Below, piece by piece: positions 10,993-20,096 of a DNA stretch of 64,000 nt. How positions within the stretch are numbered: the stretch's first letter is position 1; every line of letters begins with the position of its first letter. The notes beneath the pieces are model-generated. The model worked only from the letters and a program-made list of their open reading frames with translations, searched no databases and was not told the origin of the DNA. The position numbers were made by a program, and so were the translations under genes. Location: assembly GCF_015767275.1 (NCBI RefSeq), contig NZ_JADWMY010000008.1:62001-126000 (forward strand). Direction: 5' to 3'. The stretch is from Herbaspirillum sp. AP02. GTDB lineage: Bacteria > Pseudomonadota > Gammaproteobacteria > Burkholderiales > Burkholderiaceae_D.

Positions 10993-11994
10993 TTACAGGG
11001 CAGCGAGTTGTTCTTCCGCCTTCGGCTTGGCAGCCGAGGCCACGTTGTTGTTGGCCGGCTTGGACTGCTCGGCGCTGGCGGCAACACCCGAAGCCGGCGG
11101 CAGCTTGACCGTGGCCGTGGTGTAGATCGAGATATTCTTGCCCATCGCAACCTGCTTCAGGTTCTGGTACTCGGACAATACCTTGATGCCGTAACCACCA
11201 TCGTTGGACATGTCGGCCGCGCCGACATAGCTCTTCAGACCGGCTTCGACGGAGCCGCCACGGGTGACGTATTCCTTCAGGATCTGCGACCCGACGCGAA
11301 TGTTGGCGACCGGATTGAGGGCGGCCTTGATGCCACCCAGTTCCTGGAACTTGTCATGATGCACCTTGGACATCACCTGCATCAGCCCCTGCGCGCCCAT
11401 CGGGCTCTCGGCGAAGGGATTGAAGCGCGATTCGATGGCCATCACCGACAGGATCAGCAGCGGATCGAGCTTGATGTCGCGCGCCGTCAGGTAAGCGGCC
11501 GAGACCAGCATGTCGGCGGCGTCGCTGGCCACGCGATAACGCTTGGCCAGCCAGTTGGTGACCAGCTTTTGCTGACGCGGGTTGCCCAGCAACTGGCGAT
11601 CTTCGGCCGACAGGTTCTGCGCTGCCAGCGGGGTGATCGGTGCAGCCTGCACCGTGTCCGCTGTCATCACGCCTGCCAGGGCAGCGGTGGTCGCCACTGG
11701 CGCCGTCGGCGACATCAGTTCGGCCAGCCCCGGGGTTGCCGGGACATCGGCTTGCTGGACTTCTTCCGTGGCATCGGAGAAGGGGGACATGCTGATCAGC
11801 TTGTCGGCCAGGTCCGGATTGAAGAACATCAGGCCCAGCACGAACAGCGCTGCAATGCCGAGTATCGTCAGAACACGATGGGCGATGCCGAAAAATTGAG
11901 CAATGCGCGAGTTACCGGAGAGACTCCGGAAATTCACACGGCGAAGCACCTGCGGGACGCCTGATAAAGGCGCCTCGGAAGCTTGGTTGGACAT
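10993..11994 (-). CDS. Membrane-anchored lytic transglycosylase, SLT domain
   Basis: A 333-residue peptidoglycan lytic transglycosylase. A single transmembrane segment near residues 40-60 (RVLTILGIAALFVLGLMFF) probably anchors it in the inner membrane with the catalytic part in the periplasm. An Ala/Pro/Thr-rich linker leads to the goose-lysozyme-like SLT core: KLDPLLILSVMAIESRFNP, with the catalytic Glu, then GAQGLMQVM, NPVANIRVGSQIL and a block near SYVGA where other members often have AYNAG. The tail is Ala/Lys-rich. The start at 11994 is set by a textbook AGGAGG five bases upstream; the open frame extends 28 codons further without support. It is transcribed from the promoter at 12296-12324 through a long leader. 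Confidence 0.88.
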   Translation of the reverse strand: MSNQASEAPLSGVPQVLRRVNFRSLSGNSRIAQFFGIAHRVLTILGIAALFVLGLMFFNPDLADKLISMSPFSDATEEVQQADVPATPGLAELMSPTAPVATTAALAGVMTADTVQAAPITPLAAQNLSAEDRQLLGNPRQQKLVTNWLAKRYRVASDAADMLVSAAYLTARDIKLDPLLILSVMAIESRFNPFAESPMGAQGLMQVMSKVHHDKFQELGGIKAALNPVANIRVGSQILKEYVTRGGSVEAGLKSYVGAADMSNDGGYGIKVLSEYQNLKQVAMGKNISIYTTATVKLPPASGVAASAEQSKPANNNVASAAKPKAEEQLAAL

Positions 11995-12289
11995 TGAACC
12001 TCCTGCATTATTGCGGCAAAAACAGGGCTCGCCTGGCCAAGAAGTGGAGACCAGACGGCTGAACTGTCGTCGCTGCAATCTATTACGTTACCGTCGCAAG
12101 GCGGTACGGCAAGGCCATCCGCGAGGCCTGCTGGCCCTGCCGTCGGATGGCATGTTTCGGGGGGTAGGGCTGACGCCCTGGACACACTTCTTGAGTTGCT
12201 GGGACCCCGGATCCCTGGATACCTTGCTTGGCTTGACTGTTTTCTTTCAAGCCTCTACGAGCCCACGGCTCACCTCTTCGGTTTAGAGT
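11995..12289 (-). promoter_or_regulatory. Long structured 5' leader (or sRNA) of the lytic transglycosylase
   Basis: Between the predicted transcription start (about 12289) and the ATG lies a leader of about 295 nt without a convincing gene. In transcript order it can form a CTCTA/TAGAG stem enclosing a 5-bp hairpin (12259-12271), then a perfect 7-bp hairpin (12230-12253), a 5-bp hairpin (12166-12179) and a two-tier hairpin with a 7-bp outer and 4-bp inner stem (12115-12150). Near its end a weak 4-bp stem (12023-12035) is followed by five U, a possible attenuator just before the ribosome-binding site. It matches no riboswitch or known RNA that I recognise. Confidence 0.45.
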
Positions 12290-12295
12290 GGGCGA

Positions 12296-12324
12296 ATTGT
12301 AGAAGCCACTTTATATCGAGTCAA
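12296..12324 (-). promoter_or_regulatory. Near-consensus sigma-70 promoter
   Basis: Read on the - strand, TTGACT (12324-12319) and TACAAT (12301-12296) are separated by exactly 17 bases. Each hexamer differs from consensus at one position. The surrounding DNA is unusually AT-rich for this genome. It points towards the lytic transglycosylase. It is the best promoter I can see in the window. Confidence 0.75.
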
Positions 12325-12457
12325 TACTATGAAAATAGTTCTTTATAACTTTTGTGTATCATATTCAACGTGGCCTTCCTTCAAAAATCAATAGAATCAA
12401 GCGTTTGCCGGGGATAGTTGAGCCGGCTGTGATGCAAAAAGAAATTTGTTAAAAAGT

Positions 12458-13942
12458 ATGAAATACACTGATTTGCGTGATTTTATTTCCAAATTGCAAC
12501 AAAAAGGAGAGCTTAAGCGGGTCGCGCACCCGGTTTCTTCGCACTTGGAGATGACCGAAATCGCCGATCGCACCCTGCGAGCCGAAGGTCCGGCGCTCCT
12601 TTTTGAGCAGGTAGATCAGAAAAATATCCCTGTTTTAGCGAATCTTTTCGGTACGCCTCATCGCGTCGCGCTGGGCATGGGGGCCGAAAGCATCAGCGAA
12701 CTGCGTCGCATCGGTCATCTGCTGGCGCGCCTGAAGGAGCCGGAGCCGCCCAAGGGCATCAAGGATGTGCTGGACCTTGGCACACTGGTGAAGTCGCTAT
12801 GGGACATGGCGCCCAAGGAGCGCGGGTCGGCGCCGTGCCAGGATGTGGTGTGGGAAGGCAAGGACGTCGATCTGTCGCGCCTGCCCATCCAGCACTGCTG
12901 GCCAGGCGATATCGCGCCGCTCATCACCTGGGGTCTGGTCATTACCAAGGGGCCGCACAAGAAGCGCCAGAACCTGGGCATCTATCGCCAGCAGGTCCTG
13001 GGTCCGAACAAGGTCATCATGCGCTGGCTGGCCCATCGCGGTGGTGCGCTGGACTTCCGCGAGCACTGTATTGCCCACCCCGGCAAGCCCTATCCGGTGG
13101 CCGTCGCCCTGGGTGCCGATCCGGCTACTATATTAGGCGCCGTGACGCCGGTGCCGGACAACCTCTCCGAGTACCAGTTCGCCGGCCTCCTGCGCGGCAG
13201 TCGCACCGAGCTGGTCAAGGCCATGGGTAGCGAGTTGCGCGTGCCGGCCTCGGCCGAAATCGTGCTGGAAGGGCATATCTATCCGGATGAAAAACATGCC
13301 TCCGGATTCGAGCATGCGCTTGAAGGTCCCTATGGGGATCACACCGGTTACTACAATGAGAAGGACTGGTTCCCGGTCTTCACCATCGACCGCATCACCA
13401 TGCGACGCGATGCCATCTATCACTCCACCTACACCGGCAAACCGCCTGACGAGCCGGCCGTGCTGGGCGTAGCCCTGAATGAAGTGTTCGTGCCGCTGCT
13501 GCAGAAGCAGTTCGCCGAGATCACCGATTTCTATCTGCCGCCGGAAGGTTGCAGCTACCGCATGGCGGTGGTGCAGATGAAGAAGTCCTATGCCGGCCAT
13601 GCCAAGCGGGTGATGTTCGGGGTGTGGAGTTTCCTGCGCCAGTTCATGTACACCAAGTTCATCGTGGTGGTGGATGAGGATGTGGACATCCGCGACTGGA
13701 AGGAAGTGATCTGGGCCATCACCACGCGCGTGGATCCGGTGCGCGATACCGTCCTCGTCGATAACACTCCCATCGATTATCTGGACTTTGCCTCACCCAT
13801 CAGCGGGCTGGGTAGCAAGATGGGCATCGATGCGACCAACAAGTGGCCGGGCGAAACCAATCGTGAATGGGGGACGCCGATCGTGATGAGCGATGAGGTG
13901 AAGAAGCGCGTCGATACCATCTGGAAGGATCTCGGCATCTGA
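12458..13942 (+). CDS. ubiD: UbiD, 4-hydroxy-3-polyprenylbenzoate decarboxylase
   Basis: A 494-residue prenylated-FMN-dependent decarboxylase of ubiquinone synthesis, working with the flavin prenyltransferase UbiX (not in this window). The protein opens [13 protein letters not shown] and contains the family blocks [50 protein letters not shown] and [12 protein letters not shown]. It ends in the UbiD C-terminal domain with [14 protein letters not shown]. Its length matches E. coli UbiD. ATG 12458 has only a weak AAAAAG before it; an in-frame TTG lies four codons upstream. The first 150 bases are richer in A/T than the rest. The upstream gap is shared with the divergent transglycosylase promoter. 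Confidence 0.96.
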   Translation: MKYTDLRDFISKLQQKGELKRVAHPVSSHLEMTEIADRTLRAEGPALLFEQVDQKNIPVLANLFGTPHRVALGMGAESISELRRIGHLLARLKEPEPPKGIKDVLDLGTLVKSLWDMAPKERGSAPCQDVVWEGKDVDLSRLPIQHCWPGDIAPLITWGLVITKGPHKKRQNLGIYRQQVLGPNKVIMRWLAHRGGALDFREHCIAHPGKPYPVAVALGADPATILGAVTPVPDNLSEYQFAGLLRGSRTELVKAMGSELRVPASAEIVLEGHIYPDEKHASGFEHALEGPYGDHTGYYNEKDWFPVFTIDRITMRRDAIYHSTYTGKPPDEPAVLGVALNEVFVPLLQKQFAEITDFYLPPEGCSYRMAVVQMKKSYAGHAKRVMFGVWSFLRQFMYTKFIVVVDEDVDIRDWKEVIWAITTRVDPVRDTVLVDNTPIDYLDFASPISGLGSKMGIDATNKWPGETNREWGTPIVMSDEVKKRVDTIWKDLGI

Positions 13943-14069
13943 TGCAGCGCTGCCGCTGAAGCAGTGCATTCCTGTCTGGAGGGCGCGCAAATCGTTGACG
14001 CGTCTGCGCTGCCTTGCAGTTTCCGATGCGGCGCCATGAATTAGCTGGCCGGGGTGAGCTGAATTGGGA

Positions 14070-14075
14070 TACAAT
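14070..14075 (+). promoter_or_regulatory. -10 hexamer of the 4.5S RNA gene
   Basis: TACAAT ends seven bases before the predicted 5' end of the SRP RNA, the right distance for its start site. No good -35 hexamer is visible at the usual spacing. Confidence 0.5.
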
Positions 14076-14082
14076 GCACCCC

Positions 14083-14178
14083 GGCGGGCCCCTGCGCATT
14101 GTGGCATGGTCAACCTGGTCAGGTCGGGAACGAAGCAGCCACAGCTATTTCCCACAAGTGCCGCAGACAAGGCTCGCC
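14083..14178 (+). ncRNA. ffs: 4.5S RNA of the signal recognition particle
   Basis: The core shows the universal SRP domain IV: GGTCAGGTCGGGAACGAAGC (about 14117-14136) followed by AGCC, with a GGAA tetraloop closed by CG pairs and the asymmetric internal loop that binds Ffh. The ends pair (GGCGGGCC at 14083-14090 with GGCTCGCC at 14171-14178, one mismatch), which sets the hairpin limits. It partners Ffh and FtsY in co-translational membrane targeting. The ends are deduced from pairing and may be off by a few bases. Confidence 0.9.
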
Positions 14179-14195
14179 TCTCTTGATTTCTTCTC

Positions 14196-14226
14196 AGCCG
14201 TTTTTCGCTCGTCCTGACGGCTTTCT
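14196..14226 (+). terminator. Possible terminator after ffs
   Basis: A perfect 6-bp inverted repeat (AGCCGT at 14196-14201, ACGGCT at 14217-14222) ends in TTTCT. It lies 18 bases after the SRP RNA. The rest of 14227-14325 holds nothing I recognise. Confidence 0.4.
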
Positions 14227-14325
14227 GTAGGTCCCCTCCTCGAATAGCTACAGCAATTCCACTGGCTCCGGCATCGTCATGGCAAACCGCCGCCCATGTG
14301 CAGCAGTCTGCATGAACCGTGCAAG

Positions 14326-15336
14326 CTAGCGCGGGTCCAGGCGGTCGGCCAGGATCGCGGATACGCCCGTGAAGGCCGGATACTCTGCCGTGATCACGTA
14401 GGTCGGGATGGCCTGGGTCAGCACCGACATGCGTCCCTTGTTCTCGAAGCGCGCCCGGAACGGAGAGCGGGCGAAATAATCCCCGAGGTGCGGCACCACG
14501 CCGCCACCGATATAGATGCCGCCGAGCGCGCCCAGCGTCAGTGCCAGGTCGGCCGCCACCGTACCCAGCATGCTGCAGAAGAGCTCCACCGTTTCGCGGC
14601 ACATGGCGTCACCCTGCTTGAGCGCGCCCTCGACGATGTCGGCGGCCTTCAGTTCGGCAGCGGGATGGCCGTCGATGGCCAACAGGGCGCGATGGATGAA
14701 CTCCAGGCCGGGGCCGGATACCAGGCGCTCCGCCGATACATGCTCATGGAATTGCCAGGCATAGGCCAGGACCGCCGCTTCCCGTGGGTTGGCCGGGGCG
14801 AATGCCACGTGCCCGCCTTCGCTGGCCAGCGGCAGCCAGTGGCCGTCGCCACGGATCAGACCGCCCACCCCCAGTCCGGTGCCCGCGCCGACCAAGCCGA
14901 TCGGCTGGCCGCTCTTGGGCGCGCCACCGCCGATCTGCTGGCGCTCGTCGGCGCGCAATTGCGGAACGGCCATTGAAAGTGCGGTGAAGTCATTGACCAC
15001 CAGCAACAGATCCAGCCCCAGCAACTGCCGCGCAGCCTCGATGGAAAAGGCCCAGTCATGGTTGGTCATCTTGATCTGGTCGCCTTGCACCGGGTTGGCG
15101 ATGGCCACCACCGCGTGCCGGACCGATGGCTGGCCTACCAGCTTGAGATAGGCCTGCACGGCGTCAGTGAATTCCCGATAGTCGGCACCGCGCAGCACCT
15201 GCACCTGTTCAATGCGGCCCGGTGCCGTTTCCAGCGCGAAGCGGGCATTGGTGCCACCGATGTCGGCCAGCAGCCGCGGACCATCCGCATGCGTGGTCGA
15301 GGTGGCGGGGGAAGGAGAAGGGGCTCCGGTTTGCAT
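14326..15336 (-). CDS. glk: Glucokinase
   Basis: A 336-residue ATP-dependent glucokinase of the E. coli Glk type, phosphorylating glucose to glucose 6-phosphate in the cytoplasm. Visible are the ATP-binding opening [14 protein letters not shown] (about residues 22-35), NHDWAFS, the catalytic-loop [24 protein letters not shown], the substrate Glu in [11 protein letters not shown] and [11 protein letters not shown] near the C-terminus. About 20 Ser/Pro/Thr-rich residues precede the core. AAGGA lies upstream of the ATG. It stands alone between the SRP RNA and a glycosyltransferase, both separated by gaps. Confidence 0.93.
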   Translation of the reverse strand: MQTGAPSPSPATSTTHADGPRLLADIGGTNARFALETAPGRIEQVQVLRGADYREFTDAVQAYLKLVGQPSVRHAVVAIANPVQGDQIKMTNHDWAFSIEAARQLLGLDLLLVVNDFTALSMAVPQLRADERQQIGGGAPKSGQPIGLVGAGTGLGVGGLIRGDGHWLPLASEGGHVAFAPANPREAAVLAYAWQFHEHVSAERLVSGPGLEFIHRALLAIDGHPAAELKAADIVEGALKQGDAMCRETVELFCSMLGTVAADLALTLGALGGIYIGGGVVPHLGDYFARSPFRARFENKGRMSVLTQAIPTYVITAEYPAFTGVSAILADRLDPR

Positions 15337-15418
15337 AGCGTTGTCCTTGTTGTCTTTGTTCCGTACGGGCGGCAGCGCGCTGGGCGTCGCCGCCGGTCGG
15401 AGTGCATTGGGTCATTGA

Positions 15419-15446
15419 GGCCTGCCTGAAGGGTATGAGGCAGGCC
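15419..15446. repeat. Perfect inverted repeat downstream of the TPR gene
   Basis: A 9-bp perfect repeat (GGCCTGCCT at 15419-15427, AGGCAGGCC at 15438-15446) lies 53 bases past the stop of the TPR-glycosyltransferase. There is no T-tract on either side. It could act as a transcript-end structure between two co-directional genes. Confidence 0.4.
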
Positions 15447-15498
15447 GGCGCGCCAGGTTCCGACGGATGTTCGTCCATCCGCGACGGCGCGCATGGTA

Positions 15499-17400
15499 TC
15501 AGTGTCGGGTCAGGCGCTGTTGCAGGGCCGAGCGGACCTGGACAATGACCTCGCTCCAGTCGTCCGTCTGGGACTGGCGGAAGATCGTGAAGTCGGGATA
15601 CCAGGGGGTGTCGCTGCGGTCCAGCTGCCAGCGCCAGCAGGTATTGACGCGATTGAGCAACCAGACCGGCGTGCCCAGCGCACCGGCCAGATGGCATACC
15701 GAGGTATCGACACTGATCAGCAGGTCCAGATGGGCGATCAGGCCCGAGGTGTCGGCGAAGTCGCGCAGTGCCTGCGAGCAATCCTTGACGTGGCTGGCCA
15801 GCGGGTGGGTCTGCAACTGGGCCAGTGCGGTGTCGCCCACTTGTACCGAATAGAATTCAAGATGCGCATGCTCGCGTGCCAGTTCCACCACCGGTGCCAG
15901 CGCGTCAAAGGGCAAGGAACGCTGGCCGTCAATGCGCACTGCATCAGGATGGGTTTGCGCCGAGCTGCCGGCCCAGACCAGGCCCACGCGCAGTGCACGG
16001 TTATGCGGCAGGCGTTGCGCCCAGTCGCTCCAGGCGCTGGCGTCAGGCAACAGATAGGGCGCTCGCGGAATGTCTTCTTCGCTCAATGTCTGGCAGGCCA
16101 GCGGCAAGCTCATCAACGGGCAGTGCACGTCGAAGGCCGGGCGCATGAAGCGCTGGCTGCTGATCACCTCGGCTGCTCCCGGGACATTGCCCAGCAGTTT
16201 GACCAGGGCGGGTTGCACTTCCAGGATCACGCGCGCGCCCATGGCCGCCACCAGCGGCACGTAGCGCACGAATTGCAGCGTGTCGCCAAAGCCCTGTTCG
16301 GCGTGCAGCAGGATGGTCTTGCCCTCCAGCGAGAAATCACCCAGCCAGAGTGGTTCGGCGAAGTGGCGCAACTGGCCCTGCATCTGTTCTGTGTACCAGC
16401 GCGCCTCATAGGCACGCCAGCCATTCTGGTAGTCGCCTTGCAGCAATTGCATGAGGGCGTCGTTCCAGGGGGCTGAGGAGGCGTCGGGGTTCAGTTCGCG
16501 GGCGCGATCATAGGAGATGGCAGCCTCGTCGAAGCGGCGCAGAGTTTCCAGGGTCGATCCCCGGTTGAACCACAGGTCGGCCGAGCTATCGTCCAGTGCC
16601 AGGGCCTGGTCATAGGCTTGCAGTGCCTCCAGCGGGCGTTGCAGTTGCACCAGGACATAGCCGCGATTGGACAGCGCCTGGTAGAAATCCGGCTTTACCG
16701 CCAGCGCGCGGTCGTAGGCCGCCAGCGCTTCTTCCAGCAGGTAGCTGTCCTTGCAGGTATTGCCGAGGTTGAACCAGGCTTCGATGAAGTCCGGCCGCAG
16801 GGTCAGTGCCGAGCTATACGACTGGCGTGCGTCGGCGTAGGCAAACAGGTCGTGCTGCGCATTGCCTTGCTGGAACCAGGCATCGTGATTGTCCGGATTC
16901 ATCTTCAGCACCCGCGCGAAGTCTTCCAGGGCTTCGGCGGATCGGCCCAGGCGACGCAAGGCGGCCCCCCGGCGCAGCAGGGCGTCGGGAAAGTCGGGTT
17001 TGGCTGCGATCAGGTGATCATAGCGGGCGATCGCTTCTTCGTCGCGGCCCAGCTGTTCGAGCACGCCGGCGTGGTCGAAATAGGTATCCAGATGGCCAGG
17101 ATTGAGGTCAATGGCCTTGGCCAGTTGCGCTTCGGCTGCAGCCCAGTCTTCCTGGTGCAGCTTGAGCATGCCGTACAGGTAATTGGCTTCGAAATGCCGG
17201 GGCAGCTTGACCAGGACCTTCTTGTAGAGCTCCTCGGCGGGCGCCAGATCGCCTTTTTGATGCAGTGCGAGGGCTTTTTGCAGCAGGATGAGGGAAGGAT
17301 TGGCTTGCTGACGCATGGTGTGATTCGGCAGAGATTCGGGGGAGAAAAGGGGGCAGGCGGCGAGACCGGCCTGAGCGTGCAGCCAGTGTCCCAAATTCAT
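15499..17400 (-). CDS. TPR-repeat protein fused to a GT9/SPINDLY-like glycosyltransferase domain
   Basis: Up to 633 residues. The first half (about 30-340) is a run of roughly nine 34-residue tetratricopeptide repeats, with signatures such as YFDHAGVLEQLGRDEEAI, AWFNLGNTCKDSYLLEEAL and ALSNRGYVLVQLQRPLEAL. The second half (about 360-633) has a Rossmann-type glycosyltransferase fold: LLHAEQGFGDTLQFVRYVPL, RVGLVWAGSSAQ and the late block LISVDTSVCHLAGALGTPVW with the WYPDFTIFRQ end. This build is common in Burkholderiales for proteins suspected of glycosylating cell-surface or secreted proteins. The substrate is unknown. The start is uncertain: the TPRs begin straight after an internal ATG at 17316, and neither start has a ribosome-binding site. 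Confidence 0.85.
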   Translation of the reverse strand: MNLGHWLHAQAGLAACPLFSPESLPNHTMRQQANPSLILLQKALALHQKGDLAPAEELYKKVLVKLPRHFEANYLYGMLKLHQEDWAAAEAQLAKAIDLNPGHLDTYFDHAGVLEQLGRDEEAIARYDHLIAAKPDFPDALLRRGAALRRLGRSAEALEDFARVLKMNPDNHDAWFQQGNAQHDLFAYADARQSYSSALTLRPDFIEAWFNLGNTCKDSYLLEEALAAYDRALAVKPDFYQALSNRGYVLVQLQRPLEALQAYDQALALDDSSADLWFNRGSTLETLRRFDEAAISYDRARELNPDASSAPWNDALMQLLQGDYQNGWRAYEARWYTEQMQGQLRHFAEPLWLGDFSLEGKTILLHAEQGFGDTLQFVRYVPLVAAMGARVILEVQPALVKLLGNVPGAAEVISSQRFMRPAFDVHCPLMSLPLACQTLSEEDIPRAPYLLPDASAWSDWAQRLPHNRALRVGLVWAGSSAQTHPDAVRIDGQRSLPFDALAPVVELAREHAHLEFYSVQVGDTALAQLQTHPLASHVKDCSQALRDFADTSGLIAHLDLLISVDTSVCHLAGALGTPVWLLNRVNTCWRWQLDRSDTPWYPDFTIFRQSQTDDWSEVIVQVRSALQQRLTRH

Positions 17401-17596
17401 CCGGATTTATCCAGCGGATTACAGGTGGAATTGCCGCCTATATCTGCCGCCCGTATCGGCCTTGCGGCCGCCAAGCGGCGCTGCGGCTTTTCTTTTACAC
17501 TACGACGACGTCAGACAACTGATGGTCAACGCAAGCCGGCATTGACCGGCTATCTTCATTCGTGCTTGTGCATTACGCCACTACGGAGTCTTCCCG

Positions 17597-18280
17597 ATGA
17601 GTTTCGCCATTCCCGCACCCGCCCAGACCACCATTCCCGTGGTGGGTGGTGCACCGTTCCCGGTCCGTCGCATCTATTGCGTCGGTCGCAACTACGCCGC
17701 CCACGCCCGCGAAATGGGCCATGACCCGGATCGCGAGCCGCCATTCTTCTTCATGAAGCCGGCCGACGCCATCGTGCCGACCGACTCCGTGGTGCCGTAT
17801 CCCGCCGCCACCGCCGACTACCACCACGAGATCGAGATGGTCGTGGCACTGGCCAAGGGGGGGCGCGATATTCCCGTGGAGCAGGCGCTGGATCTGGTCT
17901 ATGGCTATGGCGTCGGTCTGGACATGACCCGCCGCGACATCCAGGCACAGGCCAAGAAACTGGGCCGCCCCTGGGACATGGCCAAGGGCTTCGACCAGTC
18001 CGCCCCCTGCGCAGCGATCGTGCCGGTGGCCCAATCCGGCCATCCCGAGCGTGGCGCGGTGTGGCTCAAGGTCAACGGCGAAGTGCGCCAGCAGGGCGAC
18101 CTGTCGGACCTGATCTGGAGCGTGGCGGAGACCATTTCCTACCTGTCGGGCCTGGTTGAGCTGTTCCCGGGCGACCTCATCTTCACCGGTACTCCGGAAG
18201 GCGTGGGGGCGGTCGTCAAGGGTGATCGCCTGCAAGGGCATGTCGATGGCTTGCCCGATATCAACATCACGATCGGCTGA
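17597..18280 (+). CDS. Fumarylacetoacetate hydrolase family protein
   Basis: A 227-residue single-domain FAH-fold hydrolase, the size of fumarylpyruvate hydrolases and acylpyruvases. It shows [17 protein letters not shown], the metal-binding [38 protein letters not shown] and [16 protein letters not shown]. Such enzymes cleave C-C bonds of 3-acylpyruvates with Mg or Mn, for instance at the end of gentisate breakdown. No other aromatic-degradation genes lie here, so the physiological substrate stays open; a general oxaloacetate/acylpyruvate clean-up role is equally likely. It is a single-gene unit with a terminator behind it. Confidence 0.9.
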   Translation: MSFAIPAPAQTTIPVVGGAPFPVRRIYCVGRNYAAHAREMGHDPDREPPFFFMKPADAIVPTDSVVPYPAATADYHHEIEMVVALAKGGRDIPVEQALDLVYGYGVGLDMTRRDIQAQAKKLGRPWDMAKGFDQSAPCAAIVPVAQSGHPERGAVWLKVNGEVRQQGDLSDLIWSVAETISYLSGLVELFPGDLIFTGTPEGVGAVVKGDRLQGHVDGLPDINITIG

Positions 18281-18297
18281 AGTCGCTCCAGATCGGC

Positions 18298-18336
18298 CTG
18301 ATGCCGGGATTGTCAGCCGGCATCAGCGCTGTTTTT
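18298..18336 (+). terminator. Intrinsic terminator after the FAH-family gene
   Basis: A perfect 10-bp stem (18298-18307 with 18317-18326) starts 17 bases after the stop codon and is followed, five bases on, by five T. Confidence 0.7.
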
Positions 18337-18403
18337 CGGCCTGCCGGCGGCGCCCGGCGGGAGGCCGAAACCAAACTGTCATGAAGCGAGTGACGATGCG
18401 GCG

Positions 18404-18409
18404 TATAAT
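18404..18409 (+). promoter_or_regulatory. -10 hexamer upstream of rhlE
   Basis: A consensus TATAAT lies about 200 bases before the helicase ATG, with no good -35 box. If used, it gives a leader of about 190 nt. The gap 18281-18605 otherwise contains only the terminator above and no gene that I can see. Confidence 0.4.
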
Positions 18410-18605
18410 AGGGAGTTCCGGGCGTGGCAGGTCGTCGTCCCGGTCAGCGTCTTTTGCATCATCCGAAGCGCCCGTCCGTTCAGGTTTGGCCGGTTCGCCC
18501 GTAACACATCAACACAGAAAGCAATCAGAACCCGTGCGCATGCACCCCATGCACCGGAGCCGCCTGGCGGCTGCCGCGGCGCTGTCGCACCGTTCGCAAT
18601 AAACC

Positions 18606-20087
18606 ATGTCCGACACCACGTCCGCGTCCGCAGCACCGGCTGCACCCGCCGTCCGCTTCGAAGATTTCGGCCTCTCGCCCGATATCCTGAAAGCCCTGGC
18701 CGAACAAGGCTATGTCCATCCCACCCCGATCCAGGCCCAGGCCATTCCTGTGGTACTGCAGGGTCGGGACGTGATGGGGGCCGCCCAGACCGGCACCGGC
18801 AAGACCGCCGGTTTCTCGTTGCCCATCATCCAGCGTCTGCTGCAGCACGCCAGCCACAGCGCTTCGCCTGCCCGCCACCCGGTGCGCGCCCTGATCCTGA
18901 CGCCCACCCGCGAGCTGGCCGACCAGGTGGCCGATAACGTCGCTGCCTATTGCCGCTTCACCCCGTTGCGCTCTACCGTAGTCTTCGGCGGTGTGGACAT
19001 GTCGCCACAGACCGCGATCCTGCGCGCCGGCGTGGAAATCGTCATCGCCACTCCGGGTCGCCTGCTGGACCACGTGCAGCAGAAGACGGTGAACCTGTCG
19101 CAGACCCAGATCCTGGTGATGGACGAGGCTGACCGCATGCTGGACATGGGCTTCCTGCCCGACCTGCAGCGCATCATCAACCTGTTGCCCAAGCAGCGCC
19201 AGAACCTGCTGTTCTCGGCCACCTTCTCGCCGGAGATCAAGAAGCTGGCCGCCAGCTTCCAGAACGACCCGGTCACCATCGAAGTGGCACGCAGCAACGC
19301 CACTGCCGAAAACGTCAGCCAGACCATCTACAGGGTGGAGGAGGCGGCCAAGGCCGATGCAGTAAGCTTCATCATTCGTCAGCGGCAGCTGAAGCAGGTA
19401 ATCGTCTTCTCGAACACCAAGATCGGCGCGTCGCGCCTGGCACGCACCCTGGAGGCCGAAGGCGTCAAGGCCTCCGCGATCCACGGTGACAAGACCCAGT
19501 CCGAGCGCATGGCTGCGCTGGAAGCCTTCAAGCAGGGCCAGATCGAAGTGCTGGTCGCCACCGACGTGGCCGCACGCGGCCTGGATATCGCCGAGCTGCC
19601 CTGTGTGATCAACTACGACCTGCCCTACAACGCCGAAGACTACGTGCACCGCATCGGTCGTACCGGTCGTGCCGGCGCCTCGGGCGACGCCATCTCGTTG
19701 TTCTGCGACAAGGATGACCGTCTGCTGACCGACATCGAGAAGCTGATCAAGAAGAAGTTCGAGCGTGCCGAGCTAGTCGGTTTTGCTCCGCGTGCGCGTC
19801 ATGAGCGCGGCGAACGCAGTGATCGTGGCGATCGCAGCGAGCGCGGTGAACGGACCGAGCGCGCGGATCGTGGCGAGCGCAGTGAACGTAGCGACCGTGG
19901 CGATCGCAGCCGCAGCAGCCGCGACGGCTACTCCGCCGCGCCGCGCCGCGAGAAGGTCGACCCCTGGTTCCTCAAGCCCTACGAGCCCAGCGCCGTCGAG
20001 ACCGTGTCCACCAAGCCGGAACTGGCCAAGAACAACCGTCCCAAGCCCAAGGTGGCGGCTTTGCTGGGCGGCATGCCCAAGCGCTGA
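18606..20087 (+). CDS. rhlE: DEAD-box ATP-dependent RNA helicase, RhlE type
   Basis: A 493-residue DEAD-box helicase. Motifs are in order: Q-motif (FEDFGLSPDIL, IQAQAIP), Walker A AQTGTGKT (about 60-67), PTRELADQ, TPGRLLD, DEADRMLDMGF, SATFS, then in the second RecA lobe VIVFSNTK, VLVATDVAARGLDIAELP and HRIGRTGRAG. From about residue 395 the tail changes to an Arg/Glu/Asp/Ser/Gly-rich repeat (RGERSDRGDRSERGERTER), a disordered RNA-binding extension like that of RhlE proteins. It ends in a conserved short block KPKVAALLGGMPKR. Such enzymes remodel RNA in ribosome assembly and mRNA decay. The long leader could allow autoregulation or cold-shock control, as for other DEAD-box genes. Confidence 0.93.
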   Translation: MSDTTSASAAPAAPAVRFEDFGLSPDILKALAEQGYVHPTPIQAQAIPVVLQGRDVMGAAQTGTGKTAGFSLPIIQRLLQHASHSASPARHPVRALILTPTRELADQVADNVAAYCRFTPLRSTVVFGGVDMSPQTAILRAGVEIVIATPGRLLDHVQQKTVNLSQTQILVMDEADRMLDMGFLPDLQRIINLLPKQRQNLLFSATFSPEIKKLAASFQNDPVTIEVARSNATAENVSQTIYRVEEAAKADAVSFIIRQRQLKQVIVFSNTKIGASRLARTLEAEGVKASAIHGDKTQSERMAALEAFKQGQIEVLVATDVAARGLDIAELPCVINYDLPYNAEDYVHRIGRTGRAGASGDAISLFCDKDDRLLTDIEKLIKKKFERAELVGFAPRARHERGERSDRGDRSERGERTERADRGERSERSDRGDRSRSSRDGYSAAPRREKVDPWFLKPYEPSAVETVSTKPELAKNNRPKPKVAALLGGMPKR

Positions 20088-20096
20088 GCGTTTCTT

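Noticed and set aside
11995-12289. 6S RNA, tmRNA or RNase P RNA in the leader before the lytic transglycosylase
   Set aside because: No tRNA-like ends, no RNase P core motifs and no long two-armed stem with a central bubble could be found, so the known classes were not assigned.
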